DNA of 64,000 bases from Williamsia herbipolensis (lineage in GTDB: Bacteria > Actinomycetota > Actinomycetes > Mycobacteriales > Mycobacteriaceae): assembly GCF_000964005.1 (NCBI RefSeq), contig NZ_JXYP01000011.1, positions 213,869 through 277,868 on the forward strand. The letters run 5' to 3'. Under the pieces are notes generated by a model. It did not search any database. It was not told the DNA's origin and was given only the letters and a program-made list of their open reading frames with translations. Positions 25,882-34,167 of this stretch are shown piece after piece. Made by a program: the position numbers and the translations under genes. Within the stretch, counting starts at the first letter, position 1. The number at the start of each line of letters is the position of its first letter.

Positions 25882-27162
25882 ATGACTGCCACCGACGCGG
25901 GCTCGTCCGCGCGCAACCCGCTGGCCCATCGGGTCACGCGCATGACCGGCCGCTCCCACGACGAGGAAGGCCGCACCGCCACCAACCTCGAGCTGTTCTT
26001 CGACCTCACGTTCGTCGTCGCGTTCTCGCTGGCCGGCACCGAACTTGCCCACTATCTCGCCGAGGGCGACTACACGACCGCCCTCATCGGATTCCTGTTC
26101 GCGACCTTCGCCAGCATCTGGGCGTGGATCAACTTCACCTGGTTCGCCTCGGCCTTCGACACCGACGACTGGGTGTTCCGCGTGGTCACGATGCTGCAGA
26201 TGGGTGGCGTCCTCATCCTCGCCCTCGGCATCGAGCCGGTGTTCACCTCGGTCGCCGAGGGGCGGACCATCGACAACCGGGTGGCCGTCCTCGGCTATGT
26301 CGTGATGCGCGTCGCCATGATGTTCCAGTGGGTCCGGGCGGCGCTGCAGAGCCCGCAGTACCGGCGGACATGCCTCACCTACGCCGCGGCGATCCTCATC
26401 GCGCAGATCGGTTGGGTGCTGGTGATCGTGCTCGAGATGACCCTGGTCCCGACGCTGATCGCCACCGTGGGCCTCGTCGCCCTGGAACTCGCGGGGCCGT
26501 TCGTCGCCGAGACCCGCAACTCCGAGCCGGCCACCCCGTGGCACCCCCACCACATCGCCGAGCGTTACGGCCTGCTGGCGATCATCACCCTCGGCGAGGG
26601 CATCGTCGGCACGGTCGTCGCGCTGCAGGCGGTGGTCCACGCGCACGGCTGGGATGTCGAGACCGCGGTGCTCGGTCTGGCCGGTGTCGCCACCACCTTC
26701 GCCATGTGGTGGATCTACTTCGTGGTGCCGACCGGGGACGCGCTGGAACTGCGGCGCAGCAAGTGTTTCGGCTGGGGCTACTCGCACATCGTCGTCTTCA
26801 TGGCCATCGCGGCCGTCGGCGCCGGTCTGCACGTGGCGGCGCTCTATCTCGAACACGAGGCCACCGTGTCGGCCGCCGTCGTGGTCGCGTGCGTGGCGGT
26901 CCCGCTGGGTGTCTACCTCGCGGGCATCGCCGCCACGTACTCCTATCTCGTCGAGTTCGACGTCCTCAACGTGCTGCTCGCGATCGGGGCGGTCGCGGTC
27001 CTCGGAGGCTCGGTCGCGCTGGCCGCGGCCGGTGTCGAGGTGGTCTACGCACTGATCGTCACCGCGATCGCCCCGGTGGGCGTGGTCGTGCTCGACGAGC
27101 TGATCGGCACCCGCCATCGTGCGGAGGCCCTCGACCGGCTGCGTGCCCGCCTGGCCGGGTGA
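25882..27162 (+). CDS. Low-temperature requirement A (LtrA)-family membrane protein
   Basis: This 426-residue protein has ten or more membrane helices. The family signature [19 protein letters not shown] follows the N-terminus, and later [24 protein letters not shown] is the second conserved block. LtrA was named for growth of Listeria at low temperature; its molecular function is not known, though it resembles small-molecule transporters. ATG 25882 follows a weak AAGAGG site. It is divergent from pip with 96 bases between, and purD follows 61 bases later. Confidence 0.9.
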   Translation: MTATDAGSSARNPLAHRVTRMTGRSHDEEGRTATNLELFFDLTFVVAFSLAGTELAHYLAEGDYTTALIGFLFATFASIWAWINFTWFASAFDTDDWVFRVVTMLQMGGVLILALGIEPVFTSVAEGRTIDNRVAVLGYVVMRVAMMFQWVRAALQSPQYRRTCLTYAAAILIAQIGWVLVIVLEMTLVPTLIATVGLVALELAGPFVAETRNSEPATPWHPHHIAERYGLLAIITLGEGIVGTVVALQAVVHAHGWDVETAVLGLAGVATTFAMWWIYFVVPTGDALELRRSKCFGWGYSHIVVFMAIAAVGAGLHVAALYLEHEATVSAAVVVACVAVPLGVYLAGIAATYSYLVEFDVLNVLLAIGAVAVLGGSVALAAAGVEVVYALIVTAIAPVGVVVLDELIGTRHRAEALDRLRARLAG

Positions 27163-27223
27163 GCGCGTACCGGACGCGTCGGCCCGGGGCCCTGCCGCGG
27201 TGCGGCCGGTAGAGTCACCGCTC

Positions 27224-28483
27224 GTGCGAGTACTGGTGATCGGATCCGGCGGCCGCGAACACGCGCTTCTGGTGGGACTCTCGGCCGACCCGTCGGTGAC
27301 GTCGTTGCACGTGGCACCCGGTAACGCCGGGACCGCGGCACTCGCCACCAACCACGCGGTCGATGTCGCCTCGAGCGAGGCCGTGGTCTCCCTCGCCGCG
27401 GAGGTCGACGCCGAACTGGTGGTCATCGGACCCGAGGTGCCGCTGGTCATGGGGGTCGCCGATGCGCTGCGTACCGCCGGCTTCGCGACGTTCGGTCCCT
27501 CGGCTGCCGCCGCGCAGATCGAGGGCTCGAAGGCGTTCGCGAAGGACGTCATGGCGGCGGCCGGGGTACGCACCGCCTACAGCGAGATCGTCGACACCCC
27601 CGCCCACCTCGATGCCGCGCTCGACCGCTTCGGTCCCACCTGGGTGGTCAAGGACGACGGTCTCGCCGCCGGCAAGGGCGTCGTCGTCTCGCCCGACCGC
27701 GATGCCGCCCGCGCCCACGCCGCCGATCTCCTCGAACTCGGCCACCCGGTGCTGCTCGAATCGTTCCTCGACGGCCCCGAGGTGTCGCTGTTCTGTCTCG
27801 TCGACGGCACCGACGTGGTGCCGCTGCTGCCCGCGCAGGACCACAAGCGCGTCGGCGACGGCGACCGCGGCCCCAACACCGGGGGGATGGGTGCCTACAC
27901 CCCGCTGCCGTGGTTGCCCGACGGCGTGGTGGAGCAGATCGTCGACGAGGTGGTCCGGCCTGTGGCGGCCGAGATGGCCACGCGGGGAACGCCGTTCAGC
28001 GGGCTGCTCTACGCGGGCCTCGCGATCGGGCCCGACGGTCCCGCCGTCGTCGAGTTCAACTGTCGCTTCGGCGATCCCGAGACCCAGGCCGTCCTCGCGC
28101 TGCTCGATTCGCCGCTGGGTGAGGCCCTGCACGCGACCGCGACGGGTGCGCTGGCCTCACTCGCGCCCCTGGGGTGGCGCGACGGTGCGGCGGTGACCGT
28201 GGTCGTCGCCGCCGAGCACTACCCTGCGTCGCCGCGCACCGGCGACCCGATCACCGGCAGCGACGCCGAAGGAGTCCTCCACGCGGGCACCGCGTTCGGC
28301 GCCGACGGTGCGGTGATCTCCAGCGGCGGACGTGTGCTGAGCGTGGTGGGCACCGGCGCCGACCTCGGTGAGGCGCGCAAGCAGGCCTATGAACGACTCG
28401 CGGGTGTGAAACTGGCCGGGGCACATCACCGTTCCGACATCGGGCTGGCGGCGCTCGAGGGTCGCATCACCATCCCCACCTGA
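27224..28483 (+). CDS. purD: Phosphoribosylamine--glycine ligase (GAR synthetase)
   Basis: This 419-residue ATP-grasp enzyme carries out the second step of de novo purine synthesis, joining glycine to phosphoribosylamine. Motifs are [36 protein letters not shown], the [13 protein letters not shown] loop, and [13 protein letters not shown], where metal-binding Glu and Asn lie. Length is typical. It starts at GTG 27224, giving the conserved [12 protein letters not shown] terminus. purB, purC, purS and purQ lie within the next 18 kb, an arrangement also seen in mycobacteria. Confidence 0.96.
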   Translation: MRVLVIGSGGREHALLVGLSADPSVTSLHVAPGNAGTAALATNHAVDVASSEAVVSLAAEVDAELVVIGPEVPLVMGVADALRTAGFATFGPSAAAAQIEGSKAFAKDVMAAAGVRTAYSEIVDTPAHLDAALDRFGPTWVVKDDGLAAGKGVVVSPDRDAARAHAADLLELGHPVLLESFLDGPEVSLFCLVDGTDVVPLLPAQDHKRVGDGDRGPNTGGMGAYTPLPWLPDGVVEQIVDEVVRPVAAEMATRGTPFSGLLYAGLAIGPDGPAVVEFNCRFGDPETQAVLALLDSPLGEALHATATGALASLAPLGWRDGAAVTVVVAAEHYPASPRTGDPITGSDAEGVLHAGTAFGADGAVISSGGRVLSVVGTGADLGEARKQAYERLAGVKLAGAHHRSDIGLAALEGRITIPT

Positions 28484-28494
28484 ACCTCCGGGGA

Positions 28495-29418
28495 TCAGGC
28501 CGCGAGGTTGCGGCCGAGGAACGCCAACTGGTCGGGGAGGACACTGCGCCAGAAGCGATTGTTGTGCCCGCCGGGCGCGGTGGTGAACGCCGCAGGCGGG
28601 TGGAGGCCGGCCATCCACTGGCGTGTGTAGAGGTAGAACTGGTCGCTCGCGCCGATGTCGATGAGCAACGGGATCTTCGCGAACGCGTTCTGCGCACCGA
28701 ACATCGAGTTCGCCTGGTAGTCCTGCGGGCTGTCGAACGCACGTGGCGGGAACGTGCGCGGATCACCCCACAGCGCAGGCGAACTCGCGGCGATCGCGGC
28801 CACCCGCTGCGGGCCGAGGATGGCGCCGATCCGCAGTGCGCCGTAGCCACCCATCGACCATCCGTAGAGGCCGATCCGGTCGGTGCGCAGGCCCAGCGAG
28901 GTGTCGGAGGTGAGCATCGGGAGGAACTCGTCGATGATCATCGCCGCGGAATCGGCCCCGTCGAGGCGAGGGTGGTAGTAGTTGCGCCCGGTGTCGGGAG
29001 CGGCCAGCGCGAACGGCGCCGTCCCCGCCGCCACCGACTGCGCGAGATAGCGGTGCATCTGCAGACTCGAGTCGAACGCGGTGCGCTCGTCGGTGTTGAG
29101 CGCGTGCAGCACCAGCACCACCGGCAACAGACCGGTGACGCCGGGCGGCCGCGCCACCACCCAGCGCGTGTCGCGGCCGGCCATCTTCACCGACCGGAAA
29201 CTGCCGGTGATCAGCGTCGGATCGTTCGGGGCGACCGATGTCGGCACCGTCGACTCCGGTGAGACCTCGTCCTCCCGTTGCGGTTGGGCCGCGCGACGCG
29301 GGTCCATCCGGCCACGGTCGTCGTCGGCGCAGGCCGCGAGCACCGGAGCACCACCGACGGCCAACGCCGACATCCCCAGCGCGGCACGCAGCACCGTACG
29401 ACGATCGAGTGCGGTCAT
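28495..29418 (-). CDS. Exported putative esterase, Tat-type lipoprotein (Rv0774c-like)
   Basis: This 307-residue protein begins RRTVLRAALGMSALAVGG, a twin-arginine-type signal, ending in the lipobox LAAC with Cys30. A linker rich in Asp, Arg, Pro and Gln leads to an alpha/beta hydrolase of the esterase D/PF00756 type (also used by mycolyltransferases). It contains VVLVLHALNTDERTAFDSS, the nucleophile elbow GWSMGGYG, and the final His in APGGHNNRFWRSVLP. It probably acts on acyl esters outside the membrane. From memory the equivalent gene lies between purD and purB in M. tuberculosis. It is convergent with purD, only 11 bases apart. Confidence 0.85.
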   Translation of the reverse strand: MTALDRRTVLRAALGMSALAVGGAPVLAACADDDRGRMDPRRAAQPQREDEVSPESTVPTSVAPNDPTLITGSFRSVKMAGRDTRWVVARPPGVTGLLPVVLVLHALNTDERTAFDSSLQMHRYLAQSVAAGTAPFALAAPDTGRNYYHPRLDGADSAAMIIDEFLPMLTSDTSLGLRTDRIGLYGWSMGGYGALRIGAILGPQRVAAIAASSPALWGDPRTFPPRAFDSPQDYQANSMFGAQNAFAKIPLLIDIGASDQFYLYTRQWMAGLHPPAAFTTAPGGHNNRFWRSVLPDQLAFLGRNLAA

Positions 29419-29538
29419 GAACCCGGTCGTCCCCTTCTGCTCTACCTCTGGTCTGTCTCGGCCCCCGCGCCGACATCGTGGTGTCGGCGAACGACTCCAC
29501 AGGCTACCGGTGAACCCGCGCGACGTTAGTGTCGAGCC

Positions 29539-30747
29539 ATGTCCGCACCAGGCAGTTCTCGAGCGGGGAGTGCGCGAGCCGGGGGTTCGCAGCGCTCCGA
29601 CATCGCCATGTTCCACGTGATGGACGTCCTCGCCGCCAGCGCCGCCCGTCGCGCGGCAGGACTCGAGGTGGTGTCGCTGGCGGCAGGACAGCCGTCCACA
29701 CCCGCCCCCGCGCCGGTGCTGCGGGCGGTGCGCTCGGCGCTGGCCACCGACGTGCTCGGCTACACCGAGTCGGCCGGCATCGCGCCGCTGCGCACCGCCA
29801 TCGCCGGGCACTACCGGACGAGGTACGGCCTCGAGGTCGACCCGGCCGACGTCGTCGTCACCACCGGCTCGTCGGGTGCCTTCACGCTGATCTTCCTGGC
29901 CGCGTTCGATGTCGGGGACCGCGTCGCGATGGCCCGCCCGGGATACCCGGCCTACCGCAACACCCTGCGGGCGCTCGGGTGCGAGGTCGTCGAACTCGAC
30001 TGCGGTGCCGCGACCGGATTCGTGCCCACCGTCGAGATGCTCGACGCCCTCGACTCCCCACCTGCGGGACTCATCGTGGCCAGCCCCGCCAACCCGACCG
30101 GCACCGTCATCACCCCGCACGATCTGGCCGCGCTGGCCACCTGGTGCGCCGACCACGGCACCCTGCTGATCTCCGACGAGATCTATCACGGCATCGAGTA
30201 CGCCGGCCCCACGTCCTGCGCCTGGACCACGTCGCGGGAGTCGGTGGTGATGGGGTCGGTGTCGAAGTACTTCTCGATGACCGGATGGCGCCTGGGGTGG
30301 ATGCTGGTGCCGCAGCGCTATCGACGCGGGGTCGAACGCCTCACCGCGAACCTCACCATCTGCCCGCCGGCGGTGTCGCAGGCGGCGGCCGTCGCCGCCT
30401 TCGACCCGGAGTCGATCGCCGAATGCGACTCGCACGTCGAGAGATACGCCGCCAACCGTGCGGTCCTGCTCGACGGTCTCGCCACCCTCGGCGTCACCGA
30501 CATCGCCCCACCCGACGGCGCGTTCTACGTCTACGCCGACATCGGCGACGTCACCGACGACTCCCTGTCGTGGTGCGCGCGGGTGCTCGCCGACACCGGC
30601 GTCGCGATGGCGCCCGGCGCCGACTTCGACACCCGCTCGGGCAACCGGACGGTGCGGCTGAGCTTCGCCGGCACCACCGCCGAGATCGAACGTGGCCTGG
30701 AGTTGCTCACCCCGGTGTTCGAGACCTCGCGCCTGCACGCGGGCTGA
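29539..30747 (+). CDS. PLP-dependent aminotransferase class I/II
   Basis: This 402-residue fold-type I aminotransferase shows VSLAAGQPS, YTESAGIAPLRTAIAGHY, VTTGSSGAFTLIF, SPANPTGTVI, the SDEIYHGIEY strand and the Schiff-base lysine in MGSVSKYFSMTGWRLGWM. NRTVRLSFA carries the substrate-carboxylate Arg. Substrates are unknown; aspartate, aromatic or alanine-type activities are all possible for this group. It is divergent from the exported esterase with 120 bases between and is followed by a TetR gene. ATG 29539 was chosen as the first start of the conserved frame. Confidence 0.9.
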   Translation: MSAPGSSRAGSARAGGSQRSDIAMFHVMDVLAASAARRAAGLEVVSLAAGQPSTPAPAPVLRAVRSALATDVLGYTESAGIAPLRTAIAGHYRTRYGLEVDPADVVVTTGSSGAFTLIFLAAFDVGDRVAMARPGYPAYRNTLRALGCEVVELDCGAATGFVPTVEMLDALDSPPAGLIVASPANPTGTVITPHDLAALATWCADHGTLLISDEIYHGIEYAGPTSCAWTTSRESVVMGSVSKYFSMTGWRLGWMLVPQRYRRGVERLTANLTICPPAVSQAAAVAAFDPESIAECDSHVERYAANRAVLLDGLATLGVTDIAPPDGAFYVYADIGDVTDDSLSWCARVLADTGVAMAPGADFDTRSGNRTVRLSFAGTTAEIERGLELLTPVFETSRLHAG

Positions 30748-30824
30748 TCGCAGCACCGCCCGGGGGTAGGGCCGTTTCGGCCAAAACACGGTGACGTGCA
30801 CCACACATTTGGCAGCATGATCGG

Positions 30825-31445
30825 ATGACGTCGGCAGCCACGCCCAAGGGAATGCGACGGCGTGCCCGATTGATCTCCGCCGCAGCAGAACTCCTGCTCG
30901 AGGGCGGCTTCGACGCGGTGCGCCATCGCGCCGTCGCCGACCGTGCGGGGCTGCCGCTGGCGTCGACGACGTACTACTTCGAGTCCCTCGAAGACCTCAT
31001 CGTGGAGGCCGTCACGTTCGCCTGTCACCACGACGAGGAGGCGATCCGGCTGCGGTCGGAGATGCTGACCCGCCGCCGGCGCGGACACGAGGCGACCGCC
31101 GAGGCGCTGGCCGACGTGTTCGTCGGCGACGGCACCACCCGCGACGAGCTGACGACGCGATACGAGATGATCGTGCTCTGCGCGCGGTTCCCGCGGCTGC
31201 GGCCGGTGCTCGCCAACCGCCGCAAACTCCTCGCCGGCCTGCACTGCGAGGTGCTCGAGAAGTCCGGCCGGGTGGGCAGTCCCGAGCGGGTCCACCAGCT
31301 GATGGCCGTGGTCGACGGCGCCGTCGTGGGGGCGCTCGCCGATTCGGTCGACGACGTCATGGAGGTCACGCGCATCGCGCTGTGCGACGTCGTCGACGTG
31401 TTGGCGCCGGTCCACGCCGACGACCGTCGACTGAACAGTCGGTGA
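30825..31445 (+). CDS. TetR-family regulator (Rv0775-like)
   Basis: This 206-residue regulator has an N-terminal helix-turn-helix: RRARLISAAAELLLEGGFDAVRHRAVADRAGLPLASTTYYFESLEDLIVEAV. The C-terminal ligand domain (~75-200) has no recognisable specificity. A TetR gene between the Rv0774c-like esterase and purB is also found in M. tuberculosis (Rv0775, recalled). A short palindrome, GGCCG-TTT-CGGCC, lies 47 bases upstream at 30770-30782 and may be a terminator of the aminotransferase gene or an operator. Confidence 0.88.
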   Translation: MTSAATPKGMRRRARLISAAAELLLEGGFDAVRHRAVADRAGLPLASTTYYFESLEDLIVEAVTFACHHDEEAIRLRSEMLTRRRRGHEATAEALADVFVGDGTTRDELTTRYEMIVLCARFPRLRPVLANRRKLLAGLHCEVLEKSGRVGSPERVHQLMAVVDGAVVGALADSVDDVMEVTRIALCDVVDVLAPVHADDRRLNSR

Positions 31446-31502
31446 ACACGACCCCCGCCGTTCGGTGAACGCCGCCGGCCGGCCCTACCGTGAGGTCCCG
31501 TG

Positions 31503-32576
31503 ATGACCTCTCGACGCCGCAGACTGCGCCCCCTCGCCGCCGCCCTCGCCCTCGCTGCCGTCGCCGCGGTCGGTCTGGCCGGGTGCGGGTCGGATTCCCC
31601 CGACGCCTCGTCGGCGTCGTCGTCATCGGCCTCGAGTGCCGCGCGGACGGTCGACCTGCAGGCACATCGGGGTGGTCGCGGCGAGCACACCGAGGAGTCG
31701 CTGTACGGCTTCGAGCAGTCGATCAAGCTCGGTGTGACCACCCTCGAGCTCGACATCGTCCTCACCAAGGACCTCGCGCCGATCATCTGGCACGACCCCA
31801 CCATCGACGCCACCAAGTGTTCGGACACGGCGCCGGTGACCGCGGGCGACGCGCAGTTCCCCTATGTCGGGAAGGTCGTCCACGATCTCACCTACGCCCA
31901 GATCGAGACGCTCGACTGCGGCAAGAAGCTGGCTGCCTACCCCGACGCGAAGGTGGTCGAGGGCAATAAGATCGCCACGCTGCCACAGCTGTTCGCACTC
32001 GCCGACAAGTACGGCGCCGGTGTCCGCTACAACGTGGAGACCAAGATCGAGGGCGAGAAGCGCACCGAGTCGGCCACCCCGCAGCAGTACGTGGACGTGA
32101 TCCTCGGCGCGGTGAAGGCGGCGAACAAGACCGACAAGGTCGAGATCCAGAGCTTCGACTGGCGCACCCTGCCGCTGGTGAAGCAGGCCGCACCGTCGAT
32201 CCCGCTGGTCGCGTTGTGGGACGAGACGACCTGGAAGCCGAACTCGATGTGGACCGGATCGGTCGACTACGCCTCGGTGGGCGGTGACGTGATCGCCGGC
32301 GCGCAGAAGCTGGGTGTGCAGGTGCTCTCGCCGGGCTACTCGGTGCCCTACGGCCAGACCACGAAGGACAAGGACTTCGCGTTGGTCGCCGACAAGGCAT
32401 TCGTGGAGCGCGCGCACGCGATGGGCTTCACGGTGGTGCCGTGGACTATCGACGACGTCGACGTGATGAACGCCCAGATCGACGCCGGCGCCGACGGCAT
32501 CATCACCGACTACCCGACGCGGTTGCGCCAGGTCCTCGCCGACCGCGGCCTGCCGCTGCCGAAGGCCTACTCCTGA
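31503..32576 (+). CDS. Glycerophosphodiester phosphodiesterase lipoprotein
   Basis: This 357-residue exported lipoprotein has an Arg-rich N-terminus, a hydrophobic helix and the lipobox LAGC (Cys near residue 27), then a Ser-rich linker. The TIM-barrel GDPD domain begins QAHRGGRGEHTEES, with the catalytic His-Arg pair and Glu. It continues TTLELDIVLTKDLAPIIWHDPTID (metal Glu/Asp and second His) and ends with AGADGIITDYPTRL. It hydrolyses glycerophosphodiesters from lipid turnover at the cell surface. GTG 31500 or ATG 31503 may be the start. A 21-bp repeat array begins 12 bases after its stop. Confidence 0.92.
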   Translation: MTSRRRRLRPLAAALALAAVAAVGLAGCGSDSPDASSASSSSASSAARTVDLQAHRGGRGEHTEESLYGFEQSIKLGVTTLELDIVLTKDLAPIIWHDPTIDATKCSDTAPVTAGDAQFPYVGKVVHDLTYAQIETLDCGKKLAAYPDAKVVEGNKIATLPQLFALADKYGAGVRYNVETKIEGEKRTESATPQQYVDVILGAVKAANKTDKVEIQSFDWRTLPLVKQAAPSIPLVALWDETTWKPNSMWTGSVDYASVGGDVIAGAQKLGVQVLSPGYSVPYGQTTKDKDFALVADKAFVERAHAMGFTVVPWTIDDVDVMNAQIDAGADGIITDYPTRLRQVLADRGLPLPKAYS

Positions 32577-32588
32577 CCCCACCCGCTG

Positions 32589-32690
32589 ACGCCCGCAGTT
32601 GGGCACGTAACGCCCGCAGTTGGGCAGGTAACGCCCGCAGTTGGGCAGGTGACGACCGCAGTTGGGCAGGTGACGACCGCGGTTGGGCGG
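32589..32690 (+). repeat. 21-bp tandem repeat array A (4 full units and one partial)
   Basis: Units start at 32589, 32610, 32631, 32652 and 32673 with no change in period. The core is CGCAGTTGGGCA preceded by ACGMC and followed by SGTR. The array lies 12 bases after the GDPD stop, in its sense orientation, and its last partial unit ends 19 bases before the purB start. It therefore occupies the place of the purB leader. There are no spacers, so it is not CRISPR. The same family recurs at 39671-39712 and 40689-40847. Confidence 0.95.
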
Positions 32691-32709
32691 CCACGCCGGT
32701 CAGGGCACA

Positions 32710-34149
32710 ATGAGCGCCGTGTCGGAAAAGCCTCGGATCTCCAATGTCCTCGCCGGTCGGTACGCATCGGCCGATCTGGTGGCGCTGTGGTCGCCGGAAC
32801 ACAAGATCGCCCTCGAGCGGCAACTGTGGATCGCGGTCCTCTCGTCGCAGCGTGATCTGGGTGTCGACGTCCCCGACGGCGTCATCGACGACTACACCCG
32901 CGTGATCGACCGGATCGACCTGTCGTCCATAGCCGATCGCGAGCGCGTCACCCGTCACGACGTGAAGGCCCGCATCGAGGAGTTCAACGCCCTCGCCGGC
33001 CACGAGCACATCCACAAGGGGATGACGAGCCGCGATCTCACCGAGAACGTCGAGCAGCTGCAGATCCTGCGTTCGCTCCAGCACGTGCACGCCCACGGGG
33101 TCGCGGTCGCGGCACGGCTGGCCGATCGCGCCGCGGAGTACTCGTCGATCGTGATGGCCGGGCGCAGCCACAACGTCGCCGCGCAGGCCACCACGCTGGG
33201 CAAGCGATTCGCCTCGGCCGCAGACGAACTCCTCGTGGCGTTGACCCGACTGCGGGAGCTGATCGACCGATACCCGTTGCGCGGCATCAAAGGCCCGATG
33301 GGCACCTCGCAGGACATGCTCGACCTCCTCGGCGGCGACGCCGCCAAGCTCTCCGAGCTGGAGTCGAAGATCGCTGCACACCTGGGTTTCTCGCACTCAC
33401 TCACTTCGGTCGGCCAGGTGTACCCGCGGTCACTCGACCACGACGTCGTCTCCGCGCTGGTGCAGGTGGCGGCCGGCCCGTCGTCGCTGGCGCACACCAT
33501 CCGACTGATGGCGGGCCACGAACTGGTGACCGAGGGCTTCCAACCTGGCCAGGTCGGTAGTTCGGCGATGCCGCACAAGATGAACACCCGCAGCTGCGAA
33601 CGGGTCAACGGGCTCACCGTGATCCTGCGGGGATACGGATCGATGGCCGCCGAGCTCGCAGGCGCGCAATGGAACGAGGGCGACGTGTTCTGTTCGGTGG
33701 TGCGCCGCGTCGCGCTGCCGGACGCGTTTTTCGCCATCGACGGTCTGATGGAGACCTTCCTGACCGTGCTCGCCGAGTTCGGCGCGTACCCGGCGGTGAT
33801 CGAGAAGGAACTCGCTCGCTATCTGCCGTTCCTCGCGACGACGAAGGTCCTTATCGCCGCCGTGCGTGCGGGCGTCGGACGCGAGACCGCTCACGCGGCG
33901 ATCAAGGAGAACGCGGTCGCCGTCGCACTGGCCATGCGCGAGGAGGGCCGCGAACCCGACCTGCTCGACCGCCTCGCCGCCGACGACCGTCTTCCGCTCG
34001 ACCGTGCGGCGCTCGACGCCGCCCTCGCCGACAAGCACGCGTTCATCGGCGCCGCCGAGGCACAGGTCGCCGTCGTCGTCGCCGCGGTCGGCCGTCTCGT
34101 CGAGCAGTACCCCGACGCCGCCGCGTACGCGCCGGCGCCGATCCTCTGA
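32710..34149 (+). CDS. purB: Adenylosuccinate lyase
   Basis: This 479-residue fumarase-superfamily enzyme cleaves SAICAR to AICAR and adenylosuccinate to AMP. Visible are EHIHKGMTSRDLTEN (first active-site region), the RSHNVAAQATTLGKRF helix, TSQDMLDLLGG, and the mobile loop signature VGSSAMPHKMNTRSCERVNGL. ATG 32710 begins the conserved N-terminus MSAVSEKPRISNVL; an earlier in-frame start would run into the repeat array. Length fits the actinobacterial group. The upstream promoter region is almost wholly 21-bp repeats. Confidence 0.95.
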   Translation: MSAVSEKPRISNVLAGRYASADLVALWSPEHKIALERQLWIAVLSSQRDLGVDVPDGVIDDYTRVIDRIDLSSIADRERVTRHDVKARIEEFNALAGHEHIHKGMTSRDLTENVEQLQILRSLQHVHAHGVAVAARLADRAAEYSSIVMAGRSHNVAAQATTLGKRFASAADELLVALTRLRELIDRYPLRGIKGPMGTSQDMLDLLGGDAAKLSELESKIAAHLGFSHSLTSVGQVYPRSLDHDVVSALVQVAAGPSSLAHTIRLMAGHELVTEGFQPGQVGSSAMPHKMNTRSCERVNGLTVILRGYGSMAAELAGAQWNEGDVFCSVVRRVALPDAFFAIDGLMETFLTVLAEFGAYPAVIEKELARYLPFLATTKVLIAAVRAGVGRETAHAAIKENAVAVALAMREEGREPDLLDRLAADDRLPLDRAALDAALADKHAFIGAAEAQVAVVVAAVGRLVEQYPDAAAYAPAPIL

Positions 34150-34167
34150 CCGACTGCCGACCGCCGC

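Noticed and set aside
24814..27573. 919-residue minus-strand reading that would join pip to a long N-terminal part
   Set aside because: Conserved sequence starts at ATG 25785; the extension lies opposite ltrA and purD and is compositional noise.
30770..30782. Palindrome GGCCG-TTT-CGGCC as the operator of the TetR gene
   Set aside because: The stem is short and GC-only, equally likely by chance or as a weak terminator of the aminotransferase gene; not listed as a site.
32589..32690. Short peptide of 7-residue repeats encoded by array A
   Set aside because: No start codon with a ribosome-binding site leads into it, and units vary without regard to codon position.
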